In this document: in pieces, positions 53,971-64,000 of the stretch
Numbering within the stretch: position 1 is the stretch's first letter
Layout: the number at the start of each line of letters is the position of its first letter
Assembly: GCA_963210315.1 (NCBI GenBank)
Contig: OY723261.1
Span: 1,612,001-1,676,000, forward strand
Direction of reading: 5' to 3'
From: Rhynchopus euleeides
Lineage: Eukaryota > Euglenozoa > Diplonemea > Diplonemida > Diplonemidae
DNA length: 64,000 nt
Notes under the pieces: generated by a model
Databases searched by the model: none
The model's input: the letters and a program-made list of their open reading frames with translations, nothing else
What the model was told of the DNA's origin: nothing
Made by a program: the position numbers and the translations under genes

Positions 53971-54478
53971 TGCCTTCACAGGTCAACCTAAAAAATACCC
54001 TGACCACATGGCCAATTCAAAGCCTATGCAACGCAGGTGTTCTTGAGTCGTCATGCAGTGTATCATCATGAAGGGCTCTTCCACAAGGTTTCTCTGAGAG
54101 CCCCTTCTCTCGGAGATCTCGAAGAACGGACCCCTGATGCAATTCATGGGTGGAGATCGCACCAGAGTGCACTTCGCACGATGACACAATGGCAGTCCTT
54201 GTAGTTTGCCACTGCTTCGCCTCCCCCGACTTTCAACAACATTTTGTCCCCACACCCCCATCTGTCACTAATCAATAAATCCGGTTCAGCGATGTGGAAT
54301 TTGCTTGCTCCTTTTCCTCGTCTAATCCATGATTCCCTGGGCCACTTTCTCCAACATCCCATTCAAATAAATCTGCACCGCAACAGAATCAGCGAAATGG
54401 CCTGAATGTGATATTTGCCAAATGAAAGAACGCGCAAGGGAAAGGGCTTTCGGCAGTTTTAAGCCTTCTCCGCTGGGC

Positions 54479-54552
54479 CGTGTGCCTGGTGATCCCTGAG
54501 AAGTCTTCTTCTTCTGCTGCTTCTGTCGACACGTGCACAACCATCCAATGAA
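54479..54552 (+). pseudogene. orphan fragment of the cysteine-rich repeat
   Basis: Reads GTGATCCCTGAGAAGTCTTC, then TTCTTCTGCTGCTTCTGTCG and ACACGTGCAC, i.e. VIPEKSSSSAASVDTCT followed by a stop (TGA at 54550-54552). It matches the linker region of the 57-residue units at 11107-14742, 40 kb away, with more divergence than the array copies show among themselves. Confidence 0.75.
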
Positions 54553-55889
54553 ATCCTGCTCGGAAAGAAGGGTTGTGACTGACCCCAGGATTGAGTTGAT
54601 CGAACCGAGACCTTCGTGCTCAGTGAGAGAAGCGGTGCTGGCGTACGCAATCTTGGTTTGTGGTGTGATGTGGATCTGCTTGAACCGCTATCCTTCTGGG
54701 GTGATGTTCAAAACTGTGGACGTGAACCTGATGTAGTGGTGTGCCTTACAGCGCATTGTGAGCTTCTGTGCTCACCAACAAGTGTCAAGGAAGTGTAGTG
54801 GTGTCGTGGCCTATCATCCGGACACCTGCAGCTCCTGGAGCTCGAATGCAGAGGGTTCATGGACCGATATGCAGGCCTTCAGGACAAGCGCCTGTGTGTC
54901 TTGTCATATTTGTCCCAAGCAGCCTCTGGTCCGTCGAAGCAGCACTTGTGAATATCTCAGGATTTATCTTGAGTCCCCCTCGTCCACCCCGTTTTACTTT
55001 CGACCACTTACTACGCAATTGCTATCCCATGCCGGGCGGGTTCTTGAGTTTATTTCGGGCGTATTTGCTCTGTGTCAAGCTGCCACGCTGTCACGCGGGC
55101 AGAGCGACCGCGCCTTTGCCAGCACCGCATAATCCATCATGCAGTATTGGTTGGCGTGGTGTTTTCAGCCATGTTCGCAAGAATGCAAACAAATTTTCAA
55201 AGAATGCGTTACGTGTATGTGTTTTCTGCACGACTCCAGTAGGGGGTGGGTTGGGAGTGGGCGAAGGCGTGATTTTCTTCGAGACGCGGTTTCCCTTTTC
55301 AAAAAACCGGGTACGACATCCCCGTGTCTACGGTTTTGATTTGCAGCAAACCACGATACGCGGAAAAAACATGTCCCGCGCCACCCCACCGCCCCCCCTC
55401 CCCTTGGACACTGCCTGCGCGAGCCAAGGGGATCGCGTCCCCCACGTATCTTTTTCAGGCACCCCCCCTTCCTCCTCCTCTTTATCCTTGCCTTCAATCT
55501 GTGGTAACTTGATTTGCACCACCACAGTATTATCTTCCAACCGATCAAAAAGAAGGGGCTTGTCATATGAAGATGCGCCCGTAGGCGTGCCAGGTGCTTG
55601 GAGTCATACAGCCCGAGTGCCTGCCAATTCACACATCACACTCCCCCAAGGCATTGTATGCCACAATCAAAAGAAAAAAATACCCCTCAGGAACTTCTTT
55701 TCTGAGTGTTGCTTGCGATTTGCGAAAAATCACCATTTCTCGTTGGCTATGTTGGATTCGCGGATCCGCATCGTACAGGAGTCCACGAAAGAGTGACCAT
55801 TTCTCGTTCATTCTCTTGGTTTTCTCCGTGTAACGCTCCTGCTGCACGAACCCCCTTCCCCGGTTCTGTTTTACATGACTATTTTTATT

Positions 55890-56100
55890 GTCATCAGTTC
55901 CGAGCGACGAAGCGTAGCGAAGTCGCGAAGTAACGAAGGAAATCATACGACTGAAGCCTTATGAGGAACACAATCATGCCACTTCACACACACAGCCTTT
56001 GGCACTGGAGTGTGCGCTCAACGAAAGTAGCCTGGATCTGCCTTTTGCAGCCTGGGCAGGGTGTTTCTCTTGTGATAGCGGAAGGAGTACGATTTCAACT
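55890..56100 (+). repeat. R3 dispersed repeat, copy 2
   Basis: GAGCGACGAAGCGTAGCGAA, GTAACGAAGGAAATCATACG, ACTGAAGCC, then CAACGAAAGTAGCCTGGATC and GGAGTACGATTTCAAC. Both halves in the same order as 21885-22090. Confidence 0.7.
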
Positions 56101-56461
56101 CCCGGGTTCAGTTCTCTTCAGATGCCCCCTCTTCCCACCGTTTCGTGACACACCTGTTTCTACAGAGCACCCCCCCCCCCCTAGGGGGGGTCATAAGCCC
56201 GTACAAAACCACATTTTTCAACATACCATCAGAACCGCCCTAATACCTGATCTGACCCGAAAATCCGACCCATACCCCCCCGGAAACCGTCTGGAGCCCA
56301 CTTGTGACACCTGATGCGCACTTTTGTGATGATTTTTTGGGGTCCTAAAAAATGTACCTCAGTTTCGTACCTTGCCTTTGTACCTGAACCACTCCCGACC
56401 GCAATATTTCGTTCTTTGCAAGGGAAGGGTGTCACTACGCTCACCCAGCACGCCGAGCAAC

Positions 56462-56998
56462 ACATGCCGCGTGCCCAGGGCCTCGCAGAGGTGTCAGATG
56501 CTGCTGCAGAGGGGTACCTTGCTCGAAAGAAGCCCGCCAAACGGGAGGTGTGCGGGGTCCCGGCAGAGAGCGTTGTGGCAGACCTGCGTAAGAAGAAAAC
56601 GGCACACGACATCCGTGAGGCGACATTATTTCGGGCGCTCCGTCGGGCTGGGTACATAGGAGAGCGAGTGGGACGTGGTGACGACAGATATATGAGGTGG
56701 TGCATCAACTGCACGCACGTGCGGAAAGCGGCGTTCCTTGCTGGCCAAGAAAGATGTCACCTGCACTCCTACTCCTCCCACTCGTCCTGCTCCTACCCCC
56801 ACACCAACTGATGTGGGCAGTGAGAGTGATGGCAGCTCCAGAGCAGCAGATGATCTCGGAAGCGATGAGCGGGTCAGCCGGGCAGACTACCCCAGTCTGT
56901 ACCGGAAGTACGAAGCGTTGCGGGCCCGCCATCACCGCCTCCAGGAGAGGACCCGAGGGTTAAGAGTAGGGTTGTACAGCGCCAGGGGAGAGTATTGA
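56462..56998 (+). pseudogene. E3b protein, first part, with a frame change
   Basis: MPRAQGLAEVSDAAAEGYLA ... RKKKTAHDIREATLFRALRR ... then, after a phase change near 56740, a Pro/Thr-rich linker and SRADYPSLYRKYEALRARHH, ending in a helical RTRGLRVGLYSARGEY. The phase change may be an unrecognised intron or a frameshift. Predicted coiled-coil tail; function unknown. Confidence 0.4.
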
Positions 56999-57229
56999 GT
57001 ATTCCCCTGGCGTTGAGACATCCCTGGCGATCTTGCGGTCGCACTGTGGGGGCTGAGTCGGCAGGCAGATGCCTATCCAATGACTTTGTTGAGTCCTCAC
57101 ATGGTACACTCTCGTGCTGTCGAGACTGCGTGGTGTGCATATCCTGCGGGGCGCAAATTACACAGCACAAACATCACCAATTCGGCTCTCAGGGCGTACA
57201 ATATCCCAACCGTGCCTTCACAGGCTGAG

Positions 57230-57525
57230 ATCGACGAAGCAAAGACATCTACGCGCTGCCCACTAATGCCGATGCAGCCTCGCAGGCGTACGAAGTACTC
57301 ACAATGACCCATCCGCGATCGAAGTACTACACCCAGGAGGTGGCTGAACTCATTCCGCTGGCGCAACAACACAACATTCCCACGAATCAGGTCAAGAAAG
57401 ACCTTGCCGAGGCACTGGGGAAGGCAACATGCGTGCCACCTGAGCCGGAACCACCGCAGAAAAGGCAAAGAACGAAATATTGCGGTCGGGAGTGGTTCAG
57501 GTACAAAGGCAAGGTACGAAACTGA
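57230..57525 (+). pseudogene. E3b protein, second part, running into the TIR
   Basis: One phase reads DIYALPTNADAASQAYEVLT, MTHPRSKYYTQEVAELIPLA and NQVKKDLAEALGKA, then KRQRTKYCGREWFRYKGKVR, whose codons lie inside the right TIR, and stops at 57525. Coding sequence inside a terminal repeat means the left arm carries the complementary copy. Confidence 0.4.
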
Positions 57526-57714
57526 GGTACATTTTTTAGGACCCCAAAAAATCATCACAAAAGTGCGTATCAGGTGTCACAAGTGGGCTCCAGACGGTTT
57601 CCGGGGGGGTATGGGTCGGATTTTCGGGTCAGATCAGGTATTAGGGCGGTTCTGATGGTATGTTGAAATTTTTGGTATTTGTACGTTTTTAGGGGGGCTT
57701 ATGACCCCCCCTAA

Positions 57715-60520
57715 CCCCCCCCCCCCCCCCCTCGCCCCCGCCCCCCTTGTTATAACCGACTCCCCATCCCCCTGGCACTGCATCCATCTTTTGAGAGAAT
57801 GAAACAGAAAACACAAAAATGAGCACCATCAACCGCACCAGCAACTCCCCTCTCTCTGAAACTAACAAGATACCGCAGTGGTTTGTCCAAGGCGTGTTTC
57901 TTCCAGACACGTACCACCTGTGACCGTTCTGGAAAGGTGTATTTCTCGAGGTGTGAGCCTTGTCCTTATAGCAGAAGATCCTATGGTTGGGCGTACAGTT
58001 CTGTTCGCCGGATGCCATGGCCGGGTGACTCCAGAATGCATGATTGTGATTTGAACGATTGATACGCTGTTGTTTAGCCCGAGAGATGGGGCGGCGTGTT
58101 CTTTGGAGAAGAAATATTGTTTGTTAGAACCGCTCCCGTCAGCGGGGGCAAAAGACGTTGTGTGGTGCGCACAAGCAAAAGAAAACCCCGAGTGCGGCAC
58201 CCACCCCCCCTTCCTTCTTTTGTCGTTGAACGGACTTTTCTGAACAGGTTCCTCCAGCGACACCTTCCGCTACACGACCTACCATTCTCTGATGATTGAA
58301 TGCAAACCGGGTCACAAAGGCAGCAACAGAGGACCTTAATCAGGTGAAAGGGGACCCGACCTGGGTGCCTGATCGTCCAGCCCTCTCCGGCTTTGTCGCC
58401 TTCCCCATCCCGGGGAGAGGCAGTACGGCCTGGATCAAGGGCTGGGGTCCTATCGATTTGTGTTGGGGCGGTGGGGTGACCGAGCGCACTATACACTACA
58501 CCATCCTGGTCGCAGTGCACAGCCAGACCCAATGTAGGCCAAAACAAGATATACACGGAAGCAGAGCTCCAGGGCTCCCCCGTGGGTTTGTGACATATTT
58601 CCTGCATACGCGCAGTGTAGTTGCATGGCTATACCTGTAGGGAGTCCCTTGCAGATCAGCGATTTCTTTCCATTCTCCCCAAAATGATGGAGGCTGTTGT
58701 ATTGTGCATCAATGCTATTTTTTACGGTGTTTTGTGCACACAGTGGCGAACGCCAGTCTTCATTACAATGTGCCCGCGCACGCATTGGGTTCCCACCTTG
58801 ACCACGATGATCACTCGCAACGGGATCGTCGGCGTCCGGTGGAGTAGGGGAAGGATGGGGGTTTACATGGCCTCGGGGAACCACCACAGCCAGTTGGGGC
58901 GAGGTGGGCGCCCCCGTCGCCTCCTCATTATTTTCTTGTTTTTGCTTCATCTTTCACACACCCCCGCCCCCCTCCCCATCGGCCCTTCGTTTTTACCGGC
59001 CATCCCTTCTTCTGCTTGTTACGTTTCTTTCTTCATTCACCCGATCTTGTTTCAGGGTTGTCCATGTAACCTGTCCCCTGTCCTTTATATCCAGCTCTGC
59101 ATGACGGTCTGTGGGGGGCGATATCCCTTCTCCATCCATCCATCCTCCACGGCACTTTCTCTCCACTTCCGCCGGATTTTGACGTTGTGTGTGTCAGGGC
59201 TACCAATGGAGCGTGACACGCCCAAACATTATCTCGGGCCTCAACACAGCAGAGATGACTGTCAAAAGATGCACGGGCAGAAAGATTGTCCGTTAAGTAT
59301 CTCCTTTTCCTCCTGCCACCCGCCATTGCAGAACTGCCGAATGGTCTTGGCGGAGAGGCAACGGCTGTTTGCATCATCCGCCAAAACATCAGTGGGATCT
59401 TCGGCGATTCTGTCTGTTTCAACGTTTTCTTTTACGATTTCTTTGGGGATGCAAAAGGGCGCCTGTTTCAAAACTTCGGCCTAACTTCGTGGGTTCCATT
59501 CTCTTCCCCTTCCCCTTTTTATGGGAAGGGGCGGGATCACGAAAGGCCGGCGAAGTGCGAGAGGCCTGGCGTCATACAGCCTTTGCACCCTCTGTGTATT
59601 GCCTGCGATTCACAAAACATGTCATTTTTCATTTCTCCGTTCGTTTTCTCCATGGATGTTCCTGGACGAAGTCCCGGGTTCTTCTTCCTTGCCAGTCCTC
59701 CATTTGCGCGATTTGGCCGGGCACTGGTCGCTATATCTTTGTCTCTTGAGTCGGTTTTGACTATCCGGCTGTCTCTGTCTCAGGCTATTCAAGCCAGACG
59801 CCCAATCTGGGGACCCTTCAGCTGGGGCCCTCGTCGATCGATATCCTGGGCTCCTTGCTCCCTGCGGCCCAACTAGTGTCGAACCCACGACACATAGCGG
59901 CAAACTGGCTCAGGGTGCAGTGGAATATTTGGGTGAAAAAATGGTGAGCCTGTCCTTACTGTGCACAGGTTGCTTGCGAGGGTATTGTTGTGTATACACT
60001 TACACAATCCTCTACACCAGGATTTATCCTGTTGGTAGCTGATTCCTGCACCGAGCCTAGTTCATTATCTGTTGAAACAAAGCTGATGTGAATTACCCCT
60101 CTGCGCAGCGTGCGTGACCCTTTCCGGCAACTGTTTGTTTTTTCCCCTACCCCCGCCTTCTTCCTCTCAGAATGCTGGGGTAGGAGAGAGTGAAAGGAGA
60201 CCCGTTTGTGACCTGCCCGCCCCCTCCTCCTCAGATGGAATACTGACAGCCCCCCCGTTTCCCGTCTCAAGTTGCCTGTCTGTTTACACTCTTCTTTGTG
60301 ATTGTTGCCCCCGCCCGCCCTACCCCCCCACCCCTCCCCAAAAAAACAAATGCCAGCATTTTTTTTGCAACAGCAATGCTGTACAGGAACAGTAATTCAC
60401 AAGCACACCCCCTCCCCCCCCTGTTCATCCCACCCGCAGAAACGATCTGCAGGTGAATCATTCCTGTTATCTTGTGTTCGGGGTCATCTGAATTCTGAGT
60501 GATTTTTGTTTGATTTCAGG
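57715..60520. other. stretch without a supported gene
   Basis: Poly-C/CCCG at 57715-57745. Mixed-composition sequence with short frames on both strands. I see no conserved motif, RNA gene or element end. Confidence 0.45.
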
Positions 60521-60524
60521 GGCT

Positions 60525-60915
60525 ATGGAGGATTCTTCATATTCCTGGATTTCCCGAATTTCCTGGATTTCCCCCGGCCCCTTAGGCGATTTCAGGGCGG
60601 ACAGGGCGGACATGTCCGGACCCGGAAATCCGGGTGTCCGGATGTCCGGGTCCAATTTTGACCCCCCCCCCCCCCCCCCCCCCCCCCCGGACATTTCCCG
60701 AATTTCCCGCCCGGACATGTCCGCCCGGACATCCGGACATGTCCGCCCCGGACAGGGCGGACATGTCCGGGCGGACATTTTCGGGTGTCCGGATGTCCGG
60801 GCGGACATGTCTGGACCCGGAAATTCGGGAAATCCAATTTTGACCCCCCCCCCCCCCCGGACATGTCCGGCCAGGACCTCAATAGTTTGATTTTTGGTCC
60901 AGAAAATAGTTTGAA
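60525..60915 (-). repeat. GGACATGTCC palindrome block, inverted copy
   Basis: Inverted relative to 36005-36372: begins AGGATTCTTCATATTCCTGG and ends TTTTTGGTCCAGAAAATAGT, with C-runs (60662-60688, about 60845-60858) where the other copy has G-runs. Between the C-runs lie repeated CCGGACATGTCCG and GGGCGGACA motifs. Confidence 0.85.
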
Positions 60916-61373
60916 AAAAAAAAAATTTCGCGTATCCGTCAGGTGGACCACCGGGTGGGGAGAGATCCGGTGTGAGGCACTTGGGTCCGTCCAGGTGGGC
61001 AGGGGGAACCTGGGGGCGGGGGGCCTCAAAACCCGTCTACCAGTGCCGCTTCTAATCTCGTCGGTCTTGTCCCAACCACCACCAGCCAGCCCAGAACGCC
61101 CTGACGCTGCGACCTCGTCGATTTTTCCGTTTCGCCCATCCGCCCAACTCCGCCAACCCAACCAGCCCTACCCTTTCTCCCAGTCAGGGCGGTACTCACA
61201 CGAGCGGCAAAGCGCTGGGGGAGGGGGGGGGGGACATCAATAGGGGAGGGGAGGGGAGGGGGGAGGAAGGGGGGGGGGGGTTATGTTGTTTCTAACCCAG
61301 ACCTGCTGTGCAGAGCCCGGGGGGGGGGTGGCCAGCCCCTGTCTAACCATTCACAACGGCCACCTGCACACAT
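60916..61373. other. stretch next to the OTU-LINE frame
   Basis: G-rich runs (61216-61232, 61255-61280, 61318-61328). On the minus strand this would be the 3' end of the LINE. No tail or boundary is clear. Confidence 0.4.
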
Positions 61374-64000
61374 CTATGAAAGGGGGGGGGGAAGGTCCCG
61401 GGGGGGGGGGGGTGGTGGGGGTGGGGACGCTGCTCCGCCGACTCGCCCCGCTCCACCTCCGTCTGCAGCTTGCGCATGTAGACGCGCAGGCTGACCCCCG
61501 GCTCCCTCTGTCTGGTTCCCGGGCTCGGCCTGCGCGCCCCCTTGCAGGATGCGCGCCTGCAGCCACTCCGCCGCTACGTCACCTGCCACCCTGGGCGAGA
61601 GGGGGCAAAGGCCATAGCTGGGGTGGAAGCAGTGCCTCCACGCCTCGACGGTGCGGGGGATGGCTCCTCCCATCGAGACGCAGGGGGCCATGCCGCGGGC
61701 CCGCGCTACCACCCCCTCGGCCCAGACACGGGACGCCGCAAGCTCCTGCAGAGCGGGGATGTTCGCCGCGGGCGTCTCGTCGTCCCCGTAGGCGTCGATG
61801 GCCTGGAGGTCGTCCTCGGGCTCCCACACGTTCGCCGGGTCGTCGTCGAACTCCATGGGGCCCGCCGCGTCACCCTGACGCAGCTCCTCCAGGCGTCTCG
61901 AGGACGCGGCCGTCCGGCTGCGGCGCTGCCCGTCCCGGCGGGCCTGCGCGGCGTTGCGCATCATCGTCGCAGCAACCCCCTGGATCCCGCCAGCCCCACC
62001 GGGGGCTGTTCCGCCAGAGGTGCCAGAGGGGGCTGTGTTGAAGGTGTGGGAGCCTCCGCCCTGGCGGCGCCGCGCGGCCTGAGCGGGGCCAGACGGCTGG
62101 GCGCCTGCCGCCGTGACCGGAGCCGCAGAGGGCACACCAGAGGGGGCTGTGTTTGAGGTTTGGGAGCCTCCGCCCTGGTGGTTCTCTGTGGCCCCCGACC
62201 CCGACGGCGGGCACTCTGCATGTTGGGCCTGCCCCTGCATGGGGGCTGGGGCAGCCCGGGAGGCACTCTCCGCCGGGGGCACGCTGTGGCCGTGGGTCGC
62301 GGAGGGCGCACCAGAGGGGGCTGTGTTTGAGGTTTGGGAGCCTCCGCCCTGGTGCATCTCCACGTCCTGGCCGGGAGCGACCGGCTCCTCCGCCACTTCC
62401 TCCTTCACCCGCGTTGGATGGTGCGCAGCCCCCGACGAGTCGTGCGGGGCACTCGGCTGCCTGGGCCCCATCGGCGTGTCGTGCATGCGGCTCGGGATGG
62501 GCTTCCGCCGGCGGGGGCGCGCCCGGGCGGACTCCAGGACCTCCCGCAGATCCGGGGTGACCGCGGGTTGCTCCGCAGGGTCTGGAGCGTCGACATCCAC
62601 CGCCACCCGGTCAATGTAGCCTGGGCACCGCTCACCCCGCACTGCGCATGACGCGCACACTTTGCGCCAGCATCTGCCACACGCGTGATGCCTCGCGGAG
62701 CGGTCGAACGGGCGGCGGCACTTCTCGCACTCCTCCACCTGGCCCGCCGAGCCCCCCTGACGCACCATCTGCATGGGACTATCACCATCGCACCCCGTGA
62801 CATCCGCTGCCATCGGCTTCGGGGGAAGACCCGCCAGGTGCTGACGCATGGGCTCCGGCATAACTAGGGGCACGTAGTGCCCATGTTGCCCCCCCGTCCT
62901 CCGCAGACAGTGGGCGTCCACCACTGCACCCGCACCTACTGGGGACAGAAGCATCGGCTGGTGGTTGTCGATGAGCACGAGGGCGACGCATCTGGTCACG
63001 CGCGCAGCCGCCGCCAGGGCGATGAAGTCCGCCCAGGTGCGCACGTCGTCGCTCCCTGCGCGCATCATCTGCTCGGCCCACTGGTTCGGACCCTCCTCCA
63101 CCCGCATCCGGAGGTCCGGGTCGCGCATCGCCCTGCGGACTGCCTCTTGGCGCAGCCACCCGCTGGATTGCTTCACCGATCGGGCACCCAGCGTGGCCAA
63201 CGCATCAAAAGCACAGTCCCCCACCCGGAACGACCACCCGTCCGGCTCGACCAGGCCCAGCCGCGCCTGCTGCTGCAGGGACGACAAGCTCAGCCTCCCG
63301 TCCGTCTGGCCGCGCCACTCCAGCAATTGGGCCAGGGGGTCAGCCGCCACCCCACCCGCCGGCTGCGGGAGGTCCCCCTCCGCGGGGGGAGGCGGCGGGC
63401 GTGGGCGGCGGGGAGGGGCAGGTTCGGGTTCAGGGGTCGGCTCCTCGGGGCCCGCCGCGTCATCCGGGTCACACATGAAATCATCCGCGTCCATGTGCCC
63501 GTCGAAGTGTGGCGCGGGGGCCAGGTCCGTGTCAGGCGCGAAGAAGTAGTCCGGCTCCACGCCCACCAGCGGATCCGGCAAGACCCGCTCCCGAGTCTGA
63601 CCAGAGCGCAGGTCCGTGCACAGCGCCCCCCTGCGGAGCGACGACCGCCCCACCGCCCGCATCAACGGCACCACTATCCGCGCCGCCCAGGAACGAGTGA
63701 GCTCGGCCCTGTCCCCCAGCTTGTGGTCCACCGCGAAGCTGACCAAGTGCCTGAAGAGCCGCACGGCCTCCGGACCCATCCCGCCCGACTGCTCCAGGGC
63801 GAACGCGGAGAAGGCGATCTCAACCTCCTGACACCGCGCCCCGTGCTTGCGATGCTTGGATGCTTCAGCCCGCGACGCGGTGTACCCCCGCGCTCTCGCC
63901 GCACCCTGCCTCGCAGACTCCGCGCACGTCGACCACACGGTCACGTCGATCGCCCGGCCCCGCGACTCACCTATGCCGCACGGGAGGAACACGTCAGCCG
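61374..64000 (-). CDS. C-terminal part of a LINE polyprotein with OTU-like domain
   Basis: A frame of at least 872 codons entering from beyond the window. The first 130 visible residues (GYTASRAEASKHRKHGARC, FSAFALEQSGGMGPEAVRLF, SWAARIVVPLMRAV) match the segment that closes the reverse-transcriptase protein in some non-LTR elements. After a Pro/Glu-rich linker comes an OTU-like cysteine-protease domain (about 255-385): GDCAFDAL holds the Asp-x-Cys pair, and GQHGHYVPLV the His. Then a zinc-binding cluster (about 420-460, CEKCRRPF, HHACGRCWRKVCASC, GERC), and a long low-complexity tail with repeated HQGGGSQTSNTAPSG units. Near 61500 another frame (SLRVYMRKLQTEVERGE) looks more protein-like, suggesting a late frameshift. 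The RT core itself must lie outside the window. Deubiquitinase activity is inferred only. Confidence 0.65.
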   Translation of the reverse strand, partial: ADVFLPCGIGESRGRAIDVTVWSTCAESARQGAARARGYTASRAEASKHRKHGARCQEVEIAFSAFALEQSGGMGPEAVRLFRHLVSFAVDHKLGDRAELTRSWAARIVVPLMRAVGRSSLRRGALCTDLRSGQTRERVLPDPLVGVEPDYFFAPDTDLAPAPHFDGHMDADDFMCDPDDAAGPEEPTPEPEPAPPRRPRPPPPPAEGDLPQPAGGVAADPLAQLLEWRGQTDGRLSLSSLQQQARLGLVEPDGWSFRVGDCAFDALATLGARSVKQSSGWLRQEAVRRAMRDPDLRMRVEEGPNQWAEQMMRAGSDDVRTWADFIALAAAARVTRCVALVLIDNHQPMLLSPVGAGAVVDAHCLRRTGGQHGHYVPLVMPEPMRQHLAGLPPKPMAADVTGCDGDSPMQMVRQGGSAGQVEECEKCRRPFDRSARHHACGRCWRKVCASCAVRGERCPGYIDRVAVDVDAPDPAEQPAVTPDLREVLESARARPRRRKPIPSRMHDTPMGPRQPSAPHDSSGAAHHPTRVKEEVAEEPVAPGQDVEMHQGGGSQTSNTAPSGAPSATHGHSVPPAESASRAAPAPMQGQAQHAECPPSGSGATENHQGGGSQTSNTAPSGVPSAAPVTAAGAQPSGPAQAARRRQGGGSHTFNTAPSGTSGGTAPGGAGGIQGVAATMMRNAAQARRDGQRRSRTAASSRRLEELRQGDAAGPMEFDDDPANVWEPEDDLQAIDAYGDDETPAANIPALQELAASRVWAEGVVARARGMAPCVSMGGAIPRTVEAWRHCFHPSYGLCPLSPRVAGDVAAEWLQARILQGGAQAEPGNQTEGAGGQPARLHAQAADGGGAGRVGGAASPPPPPPPPRDLPPPLS

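Larger units (their letters stand above)
53557..56180. other. stretch without a supported gene
   Basis: Contains an R3 first half (53870-53970), the orphan repeat-protein fragment (54479-54552) and a complete R3 (55890-56100). Other frames look random. Confidence 0.5.
56181..57714 (+). mobile_element. long-TIR element E3b (CTAGGGGGGG ends)
   Basis: The left arm 56181-56419 is inverted at 57465-57714 (about 240-250 bp, few mismatches). Tips CTAGGGGGGGTCATAAGCC and GGCTTATGACCCCCCCTA. Inner blocks include CGGTCGGGAGTGGTTCAGGT and ATTTTTTAGGACCCCAAAAA. Both outer flanks are poly-C. The interior encodes protein remnants on the plus strand. Confidence 0.85.

Noticed and set aside
59780..59890. 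Possible tRNA on the minus strand (a TCGAACCC box is present)
   Set aside because: I could not fold a full cloverleaf around the box; D-arm and acceptor pairing do not fit.

Overview
This is a GC-rich nuclear DNA window from a eukaryote. It has GT-AG introns, non-LTR retrotransposons, hAT and Tc1/mariner-type DNA elements, many long poly-C/poly-G runs and a 200-base N gap. I cannot name the species. The mix (tubulin cofactor, ZIP transporter, intron-bearing pseudokinase, heavy transposon load) suggests a unicellular protist, perhaps an alga or an alveolate such as a chromerid, but that is a guess.

Likely host genes are few: a secreted cysteine-rich protein built from 21 near-identical domains (11107-14742, with a nonsense codon in the penultimate domain); a tubulin chaperone E-like protein without a CAP-Gly domain (18521-19909); a ZIP metal transporter (20709-21569); a large four-exon gene of 1498 codons that may be a PI3K p101-type (PIK3R5/6) adaptor (40375-45226); and a five-exon kinase-fold gene lacking several catalytic residues, i.e. 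a probable pseudokinase (51910-53556).

Mobile DNA fills much of the rest. 3773-6795 is a TIR element broken by a 661-bp hAT-type MITE with a perfect 8-bp target duplication. 7563-9269 is a Gag-like frame joined in phase, through one TGA CTA, to a truncated tyrosine-recombinase-like frame. 24331-27897 is a 5'-truncated LINE (endonuclease, RT, RNase H). 30644-38562 is a nest of at least five elements: a CACGGTGG-ended element holds a 5.1-kb hAT and a TA-flanked MITE, and that MITE holds two further elements. 47107-50984 is a second hAT inside a MITE, with an assembly duplication beside the N gap. 61374-64000 is the end of another LINE frame that carries an OTU protease-like domain and zinc-finger cysteines.

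A recurring theme is that most DNA element families carry their own short palindrome, repeated near the ends (AGACTCCCGCTAGCGGGAGT, CTAAGATCTTAG, TACATGTA, GGACATGTCC, AAACGTTT). Several nestings can be proved inside the window, because empty-site sequence is present at a second copy. Large stretches (1-2900, 14743-18520, 21570-23900, 38563-40374, 45227-46836, 53557-56180, 57715-60520) show no gene I can support.
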